Below, in pieces: positions 1-5,519 of a stretch of 5,519 bases of DNA. The position numbers were made by a program, and so were the translations under genes. This stretch comes from an uncultured Archangium sp. (lineage in GTDB: Bacteria > Myxococcota > Myxococcia > Myxococcales > Myxococcaceae): assembly GCA_937875615.1 (NCBI GenBank), contig CALNBU010001077.1, positions 1 to 5,519 on the forward strand. Direction: 5' to 3'. Under the pieces are notes generated by a model that did not search any database, was not told the DNA's origin, and saw nothing but the letters and a program-made list of their open reading frames with translations. Position 1 is the stretch's first letter. Every line of letters begins with the position of its first letter.

Positions 1-1
1 G

Positions 2-817
2 AAGTCCGTCCAGCGGACGTTCCAGCTCATCAAGGGGGTCGGACCGCAGCGGGAGCGCGAGCTCTGGGCGCGCGGGCTCGAGACGTGGGAGGACTTCGAG
101 GCGGCGGCGGCGCGTGAGGTGGTGTTGGGGACGCGCCTCGACGGCGAGCTGTGCGCGGCCATCGCGCGGGCCCGCACGGCGCTCGCAGCGGCAGATCTCC
201 CGACGTTGGCCGCGCTCCTGCCGCAACGGGAACACTGGCGGCTCTACGGGCCCTTCGCCGTCGAGGCGGCCTTCTTCGACATCGAGGCCGACGCAGACCA
301 TCAGCCCACGGTGGTCGGGATCTTCGACGGCCAGGGGCTGGCGTCGTTTCGGAGAGACACCTCGCTGGCCGCGCTCCCGGAGCGCCTGGCGCGCAGCCGC
401 ATCTGGGTGTCGTTCAACGGCTCGGTGTACGACGTGCCGGTCCTGGCCAGGACCTTCGGGGCGCTCCCCACGCCGGCGGTGCACATCGACCTGCGGTTCC
501 TCGTCCGCCGCGCGAAGCTGCGCGGCGGGCTCAAGGGCGTGGAGGACGCCATCGGCCTGGGTCGGCCGCCGCACCTCCGGGGCGTCGGCGGCCTCGACGC
601 GATCCGGCTGTGGCGGGAGTGGACCATCAACCACGAGAAGGACGCGCTCCGGCTGCTCACCGAATACAACCTGTATGACGCCATCAACCTGCGGTCGGTG
701 CTGGAGTGGACCGCGCAGCGCATCGCGGAGCTGAACGCCTGGGGGGCGCCGCGCACGCCCATCTTCGAGCGCGGCGAGGTGCTGTACGATCTCAGCCGAC
801 TGCTGCTGGCGCTCTGA
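2..817 (+). CDS. RNase H-like (YprB-type, DEDD) nuclease with N-terminal helix-hairpin-helix-like segment, 5' partial
   Basis: The frame is open from the left edge to a TGA at 815-817, giving 271 visible residues; the start codon is outside the window. Visible residues 6-28 contain a KGVGPQRERELW stretch resembling a helix-hairpin-helix turn, and homologues of this type begin close to it, so few residues are probably missing (inference). The rest matches the RNase_H_2/YprB exonuclease-like fold: motif I DIEAD with D93 and E95, motif II FNGSVYDVP with N139 and D144, a HIDLR segment (D163), a GGLKGVE segment, and motif III YNLYDAINL with D226. These acidic residues would bind two metal ions for hydrolysis of nucleic acid. 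An internal GTG at 119 could serve as a start but would cut off the conserved N-terminal segment, so I reject it. The exact substrate is unknown for this subfamily; a cytoplasmic role in DNA or RNA processing is inferred. It converges on the lipoprotein gene at 827-1363. Confidence 0.82.
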   Translation, partial: KSVQRTFQLIKGVGPQRERELWARGLETWEDFEAAAAREVVLGTRLDGELCAAIARARTALAAADLPTLAALLPQREHWRLYGPFAVEAAFFDIEADADHQPTVVGIFDGQGLASFRRDTSLAALPERLARSRIWVSFNGSVYDVPVLARTFGALPTPAVHIDLRFLVRRAKLRGGLKGVEDAIGLGRPPHLRGVGGLDAIRLWREWTINHEKDALRLLTEYNLYDAINLRSVLEWTAQRIAELNAWGAPRTPIFERGEVLYDLSRLLLAL

Positions 818-826
818 ACGACTCGA

Positions 827-1363
827 CTACTTCTTTCGCTTCTTCTTGTTCGCGGGCTGCTTCGTCGAGGGCTCTGGCTGGAGCTCGCCGGACAGCTGAA
901 AAGAGAGCGCCCAATCGGTCCAGGTTCCACCTGACTCGTCGGAGATCTCCGGACCCAGCTCGGCGTCGACCTTCACCACGTAGGCGCGACCTGACTTGAG
1001 CGGCGCGGTGGGCCGGATGATCCAGCCCAGTCCATCTTCGGTCAGCGACTCATCGGACGGGACGATCTTGTCCTGCCAGTCCAGGAGCCGCACCCGGAAG
1101 TCCTTGAGGCGAACCGGGAAGCGCAGCTCGAGGCTGCGCACCGCATCGACCGAGGATCCTTCGAGCACCTCCAGAACGCCGTCGTTGGCCGTGACCGTCA
1201 GCGAGAGATCCATCGGACCAGGTGGGCCCGCGTCGGGCTCGAGCTCCGGCCCGGCGTCGACGACCATCGCGTCGGTCGAACCCTGATGCGCAGCCGGGCA
1301 GGCCAGCAACGACACCGCGAGAATCCATGAGAAGACAGCGCGCATGCACCGCACATACGCCAT
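827..1363 (-). CDS. Small Ig-like domain lipoprotein with lysine-rich C-terminus
   Basis: This encodes 178 residues. The ATG at 1361-1363 is preceded by GAGG (1371-1374, minus strand) seven bases upstream; the alternative ATG at 1343-1345 has no such site, so the longer start is chosen. A type II signal peptide is visible: basic start, hydrophobic segment at about residues 9-20, and lipobox LLAC with Cys22 as the lipidated residue. Residues 36-50 form a Pro/Asp/Gly linker with two DAG motifs, a style frequent in myxobacterial lipoproteins. Residues 51-158 have alternating hydrophobic strands and a PLKSGRAYVVKV strand that resembles SbsA/Big_5-type Ig-like domains, followed by a typical final strand ending SFQ. 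The tail (159-178) is Pro/Gln/Lys rich and ends KKKRKK. I do not recognise a specific family and no enzymatic motif is seen; a structural or binding role at the envelope is inferred. It is transcribed divergently from the large lipoprotein gene at 1486. Confidence 0.75.
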   Translation of the reverse strand: MAYVRCMRAVFSWILAVSLLACPAAHQGSTDAMVVDAGPELEPDAGPPGPMDLSLTVTANDGVLEVLEGSSVDAVRSLELRFPVRLKDFRVRLLDWQDKIVPSDESLTEDGLGWIIRPTAPLKSGRAYVVKVDAELGPEISDESGGTWTDWALSFQLSGELQPEPSTKQPANKKKRKK

Positions 1364-1367
1364 CTTT

Positions 1368-1374
1368 CCCCCTC
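1368..1374 (-). promoter_or_regulatory. Ribosome binding site of the small lipoprotein gene
   Basis: On the minus strand the sequence reads GAGGGGGAAAG directly before the ATG at 1363. The GAGG core is a perfect partial match to the anti-Shine-Dalgarno sequence at seven bases spacing, and it decides the start in favour of the longer signal peptide. Confidence 0.65.
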
Positions 1375-1437
1375 GGAAACCCCACCAAGCAATGTCGAAT
1401 AATTAGCGTTATGTAAACTAAGCGCGAGGGTTGTTTC

Positions 1438-1456
1438 AGGGTCGTGTCTTGACCCT
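1438..1456 (+). promoter_or_regulatory. Short inverted repeat upstream of the modular lipoprotein gene
   Basis: AGGGTC at 1438-1443 and GACCCT at 1451-1456 are perfect 6-base inverted arms around a 7-base loop. The element lies 29 bases before the chosen ATG. It could be an operator, a hairpin in the leader of the mRNA, or chance; a 6-bp arm is not rare in such GC-rich DNA. Confidence 0.25.
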
Positions 1457-1485
1457 TCGCGGTGCTTCACGGTTTGAGCGCCTCC

Positions 1486-3312
1486 ATGCACCGCAGCGTT
1501 TTCTTCGTCTCGTCGTTGGTCTTCCTGTCGGGCTGCGGATGTGGCGATCCGAAGATCACCCCGGTGTTCGACGCCGGCTGTACCCAGGAGCTCTGCAACG
1601 GCCTCGACGACGACTGCGATGGCGTCGTCGACAACGGCTTCGCCGAGGTGACCTGCGGTGTCGGCGCCTGCGCGCGCACCGTCGGGAGCTGCGTGGATGG
1701 CGTCGAGCTGACCTGCGAGCCCGGCTCCCCTGCCGCCGAGGTGTGCAACGGGATCGACGACGACTGCGACGGAGAGGTGGACGAGGGCTTCGGCGAGCTC
1801 CGCTGCGGCACGGGGGCCTGTGAGCGCGTGGTGTCCGCGTGCGCCGAGGGTGTCCCGGGCATCTGCGAGGCGCCGGCCCCCGCCGAGGAGCTCTGCAACG
1901 GCCTCGACGACGACTGCGACGGCGCCATCGACAACGGCTTCGGCGAGGCCTCCTGCGGCGTCGGCGCCTGCGCGCGCACCGTCGAGAGCTGCGTGGATGG
2001 CGAGGCCTTCGCCTGTGAGCCCGGCCAGCCCGGCGTGGAGATCTGCGATGGCCTCGACAATGACTGCGACGGAGAGATCGACGAGAACGGGATCTGCAAC
2101 CCGCCGGTGGTGCTGTGCTCAGGCGCGCTCACCGGCATGGTGGACATGCCGCAGACCCTGAGCGCCACCGCCTTCGACACCGACGGCGAGATCGTCGCCA
2201 CCTGGTGGATGGTGGTGCTCAAGCCCGATGGCTCCACCGCCGTGCCGACGCCCATCGACCAACCGACCACCACCTTCACGCCGGATCTCCCCGGCAACTA
2301 CACGCTGGCCTTCTGTGCGCGCGACAACGGCGGCACCACCACCTGCTGCTCCTCGACGGTGTCCACCAGCGCCTGCGCCACGCCGCCCAGTCCGCCGGCC
2401 AGCACCGCCTGCGGCACCAGCTGGGACGGTCGGCCCATCGTGCAGTTCCCCGCGGTGCCGTCTGGCCACGTCTACCAGTTGACGGTGGCGGGAGACCCGC
2501 TGGTGCGGGCGCAGGCGGCGGCCGGCGCCAACCACCTGCGGCCCTCCGCGCGGCTCGGCGCCGGCGGCCCTCCGCCCGGTACGCCCATCGCGTTGGAGCT
2601 GCGCGCCTGCGTCAGCGGAGAGGCCAACTGCTGTTCGGCGCCCACGCAGTTCTCCGTCGACCTCGTCGAGGCCTGCGCGACGCCCATCGCGCCGTCCTCG
2701 AGCACGCTGGTGATCAGCGAGTACGTGGTGAACGGCGAGGCCGGCCAGGCCGGTGAAGCCATCGAGCTGACCAACCTCTCCAACTGTCCGCTCTCGCTCG
2801 ACGGGTACCACTTCGGCTACCGCAACGCCGGCGCCAGCAGCGGGAGCTTCCGCTGGATGAACTTCGGCCCCGCCGACGTGATCCCGCCGCGCGGCGTGTA
2901 CGTGACCATGCGCGATCAAGGCGCCGCGCCCACCTGCGCGCAGTCGTTGTCGGCCACGCCGCAGAGCACCGGGCTCTTCGGCCTGCGCATCTCCTCGCTC
3001 GCCATGGAGGGGCCGAACCTCCAGAGCGGCTGGTTCAACAACACCGGCGGCGGTCAGAGCATCCTCCAGGTGGCGCGCGGGCACGTAGCCAACGCCGGGG
3101 CGCTGACCTTCGGCGCGCCCGTCGCGCAGGTGGCGCCCTACCAGTCGAGCAGCGTGGCCTGCGCGGGCACCGGCTTCAACGCGGTGAACTCCTGCGGCGA
3201 CTTCCCCGGGAACGTCACGCCCACCACGCTGCTGAGCCCCAATCAGCTCGGCCGGCTGTGGCACCCGTGTGACGCCGTGAGCAACGCGGTGCCGCACTGC
3301 GCGCGCGATTGA
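1486..3312 (+). CDS. Modular cysteine-rich lipoprotein: MopE-type repeats, PKD-like, FN3-like and lamin-tail domains
   Basis: This encodes 608 residues from ATG 1486 to TGA 3310-3312. The ATG gives a textbook lipoprotein signal: M-H-R, a hydrophobic stretch, and lipobox LSGC with Cys17. A GTG at 1462 would add eight residues and is less likely; neither start has a strong ribosome binding site. Residues 35-205 are four MopE-type repeats (starts 35, 85, 135, 185), each with an E-x-C-(N/D)-G-(L/I)-D core and a DxDxDGxxD Asp cluster; three full units have six cysteines each, suggesting disulfide-linked modules that may bind metal ions. Residues about 206-295 resemble a PKD domain (SATAFDTDGEI). 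Residues 297-396 look fibronectin-III-like. From about 408 onward LVISEYVVNG, EAIELTNLSN and LDGYHFGY mark a lamin-tail (LTD) domain. No catalytic motif is seen. The likely place is the cell surface or the periplasmic face of a membrane, in adhesion, scaffolding or metal binding (inference). Related genes are numerous in myxobacteria. Confidence 0.88.
   Translation: MHRSVFFVSSLVFLSGCGCGDPKITPVFDAGCTQELCNGLDDDCDGVVDNGFAEVTCGVGACARTVGSCVDGVELTCEPGSPAAEVCNGIDDDCDGEVDEGFGELRCGTGACERVVSACAEGVPGICEAPAPAEELCNGLDDDCDGAIDNGFGEASCGVGACARTVESCVDGEAFACEPGQPGVEICDGLDNDCDGEIDENGICNPPVVLCSGALTGMVDMPQTLSATAFDTDGEIVATWWMVVLKPDGSTAVPTPIDQPTTTFTPDLPGNYTLAFCARDNGGTTTCCSSTVSTSACATPPSPPASTACGTSWDGRPIVQFPAVPSGHVYQLTVAGDPLVRAQAAAGANHLRPSARLGAGGPPPGTPIALELRACVSGEANCCSAPTQFSVDLVEACATPIAPSSSTLVISEYVVNGEAGQAGEAIELTNLSNCPLSLDGYHFGYRNAGASSGSFRWMNFGPADVIPPRGVYVTMRDQGAAPTCAQSLSATPQSTGLFGLRISSLAMEGPNLQSGWFNNTGGGQSILQVARGHVANAGALTFGAPVAQVAPYQSSSVACAGTGFNAVNSCGDFPGNVTPTTLLSPNQLGRLWHPCDAVSNAVPHCARD
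1588..2100 (+). repeat. Four in-frame 150-nt coding repeats (MopE-type metal-binding modules)
   Basis: Units begin at 1588, 1738, 1888 and 2038, an exact 150-nt (50-residue) period; the fourth is truncated after about 21 residues. Each starts with a Glu codon followed by the Cys/Asp core CNGLDDDCDG or a close variant. Units 1 and 3 share about 126 of 150 bases by hand count and both carry VDNGF/IDNGF and CVDG motifs. Units 2 and 4 share a DCDGE(V/I)DE core. The array therefore reads as A-B-A'-B' with a 300-nt higher-order period. Confidence 0.85.
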
Positions 3313-3328
3313 CGTCGACGGGGGCGAA

Positions 3329-3355
3329 TGTGGTCGCCTCGGGCGTGCGACCGTA
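3329..3355 (+). other. Stem-loop in the gap between the lipoprotein and peptidase genes
   Basis: GGTCGC (3332-3337) pairs perfectly with GCGACC (3347-3352) around a 9-base loop, and in RNA the stem can extend to nine pairs through two G-U wobbles and a U-A pair (3329-3331 with 3353-3355). No U-tract follows, so it is not a standard intrinsic terminator. It ends three bases before the ribosome binding site of the peptidase gene, so it may affect transcript processing or translation, or be chance. Confidence 0.35.
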
Positions 3356-3357
3356 GC

Positions 3358-3363
3358 AAGAGG
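3358..3363 (+). promoter_or_regulatory. Ribosome binding site of the S46 peptidase gene
   Basis: AAGAGG lies five bases before the ATG at 3369. It supports this start, which also gives a clean signal peptide; the next in-frame ATG (3432) would destroy it. Confidence 0.6.
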
Positions 3364-3368
3364 CGCGC

Positions 3369-5519
3369 ATGCGACACGCCACCCTGCTCGTGGGCGCGCT
3401 CTGCGCCCTCCCCGCCCTCGCCGATGAAGGCATGTGGACCTACAACACCTTCCCCTCGGCGAAGGTGAAGGCGAAGTATGGCTTCGAGCCGACGAAGGAC
3501 TGGCTCGATCATCTCCGGCTCTCGTCGGTGCGGCTCGCCGGAGGCTGCTCGGCCTCGGTGGTCTCGGCGTCGGGCCTGGTGATGACCAACCACCACTGCG
3601 CGCGGGAGTGCATCGAGAACCTCTCGGGCCTCCAGAAGAAGGACTTCATCCGCGACGGCTTCCTCGCGAAGTCCGGCGCCGAAGAGCTGCGCTGCCCGGG
3701 CATGGAGCTCAACCAGTTGGTGGAGATCAAGGAGGTCACCCAGCGCGTACAGGCGGCCACCAGGGGCGCCCCGGACGACCGGTTCAGCGAGCTGCAGAAG
3801 GCGGAGATCGCCGCCATCGAGAAGGAGTGCGGCACCAGCGACGACGTGCGCTGTGAGGTCATCACCCTCTACCGGGGCGGTCGCTACAACCTCTACCGCT
3901 ACCAGCGCTTTCAGGACGTGCGCCTGACCTTCGCGCCGGAGGGCGCCATCGCCTTCTTCGGCGGAGACCCCGACAACTTCAACTTCCCCCGCTTCGATCT
4001 CGACCTCTCCTTCCTCCGCATCTACGGGAAGGACGGCAAGCCGGCGCAGTTCCAGAACTACCTCGCGTGGAGCGACGGCGCGCTCAAGGAAGGCGACGTG
4101 ACCTTCGTCTCGGGCAACCCCGGCAGCACCTCGCGCGGGCTGACCGTGGCGCAGTTCGAGGACGAGCGCGACGCGCGGCTCCCGGCCACCATCGCCCGCC
4201 TGTCGGAGCTGCGCGGCCTGTTGACCGAGTACCAGAACCGCGGCGCCGAGCAGAAGCGGCACGGCGCCAACCCGCTGTTCGGCGTGGAGAACGGTCTCAA
4301 GGTCTACAAGGGCCGCTTCGGCGCGCTCACCGACAAGGCCTTCTTCGGCCAGCTGGTGAAGAACGAACAGGACTTCCGCGCCAAAGTGAAGGCCAACCCC
4401 GAGCTCGACAAGCAGTACGGCGCCGCGTGGCCGGCGATCGAGGCCCTGGTGCGTCAGCAGCGCGCGCAGCGCAAGGCCTACACCGCGCTGGAGGGCGGGC
4501 CGGGGCGCTTCTCGACCTACTTCAACGTCGCGCGCACCCTGGTGCGCTACGCCGAGGAGTCCGGGAAGCCCAACGGGGAGCGGCTCCCGGAGTACACCGA
4601 TGCGCGGTTGCCGCAGCTCAAGCAGCGGGTGCTGTCGAACGCGCCCATCTACGACGAGCTCGAGGTGGCGATGTTGACCTTCTGGCTGAGCAAGGTCTTC
4701 GAGGAGCTGGGGCCAGATCACCCGCTGGTGAAGCGCGTGGCCGGCACCCGCAGCGCGGCGGACCTCGCCCGGGCCGCGGTGAAGGGCACCAGGCTGAAGG
4801 ATCTGAAGACGGACAAGACCGGCAACCCCACCGGCGGCTTCCGCAAGGCGCTGTTCGACGGCGGCAAGCCGGCCATCGAGGCCTCGAAGGACTCCATGCT
4901 CGAGCTGGTGCGCCTCTTCGAGGCCGACGCCCGCGCGGTGCGCAAGAAGTACGAGACGGAGGTGGACGGGCCGCTGAAGAAGCAGCAGGAGCTCGTCGCG
5001 CGCGCGCGCTTCGCCGTCTACGGCGAGTCGGTCTACCCCGACGCGACCTTCACGCTGCGCCTGTCCTACGGCGCGGTGAAGGGCTGGAGCGAGGCCGGCG
5101 CGCAGGTGGCGCCCTTCACCACCCTGGGCGGCGCCTTCGAGCGACAGACCGGGGTCTTCCCCTTCGCGCTCCCGCCGTCGTGGTTCGCGGCCAGGTCGAA
5201 GCTGAAGCTCGACACGCCCTTCAACCTGGTCACCACCAACGACATCATCGGGGGCAACTCCGGGTCGCCGCTGGTGAACGCGAAGGGCGAGGTGGTGGGG
5301 TTGGTGTTCGACGGCAACATCCACTCGCTCGGCGGCGACTACGGCTTCGACGAGAGCGTCAACCGTTCGGTGGCGGTGCACTCCGCGGGGATGCTGGAGG
5401 CGCTCGACAAGGTCTACGGCGCGAAGCGGCTGGTCGAGATGCTGGACGAGTTGGAAAGGGGACGGATCCCCTTCGTGCTCACAGGGCCAGATTTCGACCT
5501 GGATGCGCTGACCGCCATG
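3369..5519 (+). CDS. S46 family dipeptidyl-peptidase (DPP7-like), exported, 3' partial
   Basis: The frame is open from ATG 3369 through the right edge: 717 residues with no stop, about the full length of S46 enzymes (roughly 700-720). S46 peptidases remove dipeptides from the N-terminus of peptides in the periplasm or outside the cell. Residues 1-19 are a signal peptide with likely cleavage after ALA. The chymotrypsin-like double barrel is split by a helical insertion (about 255-540). Catalytic triad by motif: His76 in TNHHC, Asp212 in DLDLSFLR, Ser631 in GGNSGSP. Cys60 and Cys77 probably form the disulfide next to the active site. N-terminus-binding residues of known S46 enzymes appear as Asn203, Phe204 (usually Trp), Arg208, probably Asn308, and Asp648. 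Gly649 sits where DPP7 has Gly and the Asp/Glu-specific DPP11 has Arg, favouring non-acidic, hydrophobic P1 residues (inference). Residues after about 695 exceed the usual family end. It may be cotranscribed with the lipoprotein gene 56 bases upstream. Confidence 0.93.
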   Translation, partial: MRHATLLVGALCALPALADEGMWTYNTFPSAKVKAKYGFEPTKDWLDHLRLSSVRLAGGCSASVVSASGLVMTNHHCARECIENLSGLQKKDFIRDGFLAKSGAEELRCPGMELNQLVEIKEVTQRVQAATRGAPDDRFSELQKAEIAAIEKECGTSDDVRCEVITLYRGGRYNLYRYQRFQDVRLTFAPEGAIAFFGGDPDNFNFPRFDLDLSFLRIYGKDGKPAQFQNYLAWSDGALKEGDVTFVSGNPGSTSRGLTVAQFEDERDARLPATIARLSELRGLLTEYQNRGAEQKRHGANPLFGVENGLKVYKGRFGALTDKAFFGQLVKNEQDFRAKVKANPELDKQYGAAWPAIEALVRQQRAQRKAYTALEGGPGRFSTYFNVARTLVRYAEESGKPNGERLPEYTDARLPQLKQRVLSNAPIYDELEVAMLTFWLSKVFEELGPDHPLVKRVAGTRSAADLARAAVKGTRLKDLKTDKTGNPTGGFRKALFDGGKPAIEASKDSMLELVRLFEADARAVRKKYETEVDGPLKKQQELVARARFAVYGESVYPDATFTLRLSYGAVKGWSEAGAQVAPFTTLGGAFERQTGVFPFALPPSWFAARSKLKLDTPFNLVTTNDIIGGNSGSPLVNAKGEVVGLVFDGNIHSLGGDYGFDESVNRSVAVHSAGMLEALDKVYGAKRLVEMLDELERGRIPFVLTGPDFDLDALTAM

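Larger units (their letters stand above)
1364..1485. promoter_or_regulatory. Divergent intergenic region with AT-rich core
   Basis: These 122 bases separate the starts of two divergent lipoprotein genes and must hold at least one promoter for each unless they belong to longer transcripts. The stretch 1391-1422 is only about 28% GC by hand count, in sharp contrast to the flanking genes. It contains TTAG and CTAA arms (1403-1406 and 1418-1421) separated by 11 bases, a possible but unproven protein-binding dyad. I could not place a convincing -35/-10 pair on either strand, so no specific promoter is called. Confidence 0.45.

Noticed and set aside
119..817. GTG at 119 as the true start of the nuclease gene.
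   Set aside because: The frame continues upstream to the window edge and encodes a conserved helix-hairpin-helix-like segment typical of the N-terminus of this protein type.
301..930. A 209-residue minus-strand open frame overlapping the nuclease gene and the end of the small lipoprotein gene.
   Set aside because: Its product is Ser/Arg/Pro-rich without a recognisable motif, and it lies opposite conserved nuclease motifs.
1375..1402. GGAAAC at 1375-1380 as an ECF sigma -35 element, with a -10 near GTCGAA.
   Set aside because: The spacer to GTC is about 13 bases, shorter than the usual 16-17, and no proper -10 lies at the right distance.
1449..1477. TTGACC as a sigma-70 type -35 box before the modular lipoprotein.
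   Set aside because: No acceptable -10 lies 16-18 bases downstream (the sequence there is GGTTTG-like), and the match is within the inverted repeat.
1588..2100. Regular spaced repeats that could suggest a CRISPR-like or non-coding array.
   Set aside because: The 150-nt units are in frame, contiguous and encode conserved Cys/Asp modules; there are no unique spacers between short repeats.
2119..3297. A 392-residue open frame on the minus strand opposite the modular lipoprotein.
   Set aside because: Its product is rich in Arg, Ala, Gly and His with no signal or motif, while the plus frame shows a lipobox, repeats and a lamin-tail domain.
3243..5381. A 712-residue open frame on the minus strand opposite the S46 peptidase.
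   Set aside because: It is the antisense shadow of a gene with strong G/C-ending codons, which removes stops from this frame. The product is a monotonous R/A/H/V/L/E-rich sequence without domain motifs, whereas the plus strand encodes a complete S46 active site.

Overview
The window is about two-thirds GC or more, with strong G/C preference at third codon positions. It carries secreted proteins of kinds common in myxobacteria: DAG-linker lipoproteins, a cysteine-rich MopE-type repeat lipoprotein with a lamin-tail domain, and a periplasmic or secreted S46 peptidase. This suggests a member of the Myxococcota (former deltaproteobacterial myxobacteria). The assignment is inferred from style and gene content, not from a marker gene, and no genus can be named.

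Layout: (1) 2-817, plus strand: the 3' part of a gene for an RNase H-like (YprB-type, DEDD) nuclease with an N-terminal helix-hairpin-helix-like segment; its start lies to the left of the window. (2) 827-1363, minus strand: a small lipoprotein with one Ig-like domain and a lysine-rich C-terminus, convergent with gene 1 and separated by only 9 bases. (3) 1364-1485: a divergent intergenic region with an AT-rich core and a small inverted repeat, probably holding promoters for genes 2 and 3. (4) 1486-3312, plus strand: a large modular lipoprotein with four MopE-type Cys/Asp repeats of exactly 150 nt period, a PKD-like domain, a fibronectin-III-like domain and a lamin-tail domain. (5) 3313-3368: a short gap with a stem-loop and the ribosome binding site of the next gene. 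(6) 3369-5519, plus strand: an S46 family dipeptidyl-peptidase, complete except for its last residues and stop codon, which lie beyond the right edge.

Genes 2, 3 and 4 all encode exported products, two of them predicted lipid-anchored. Gene 4 follows gene 3 on the same strand at 56 bases, so the two could share a transcript. The S46 enzyme would release dipeptides from extracellular peptides, which fits a proteolytic, predatory lifestyle. No direct functional link between the lipoprotein and the peptidase is shown by the sequence. I see no RNA genes, mobile elements, CRISPR arrays or phage genes. The most distinctive features are the regular two-tier repeat structure of the modular lipoprotein and the active-site details of the S46 peptidase. 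I do not see convincing evidence of a new multi-gene system.
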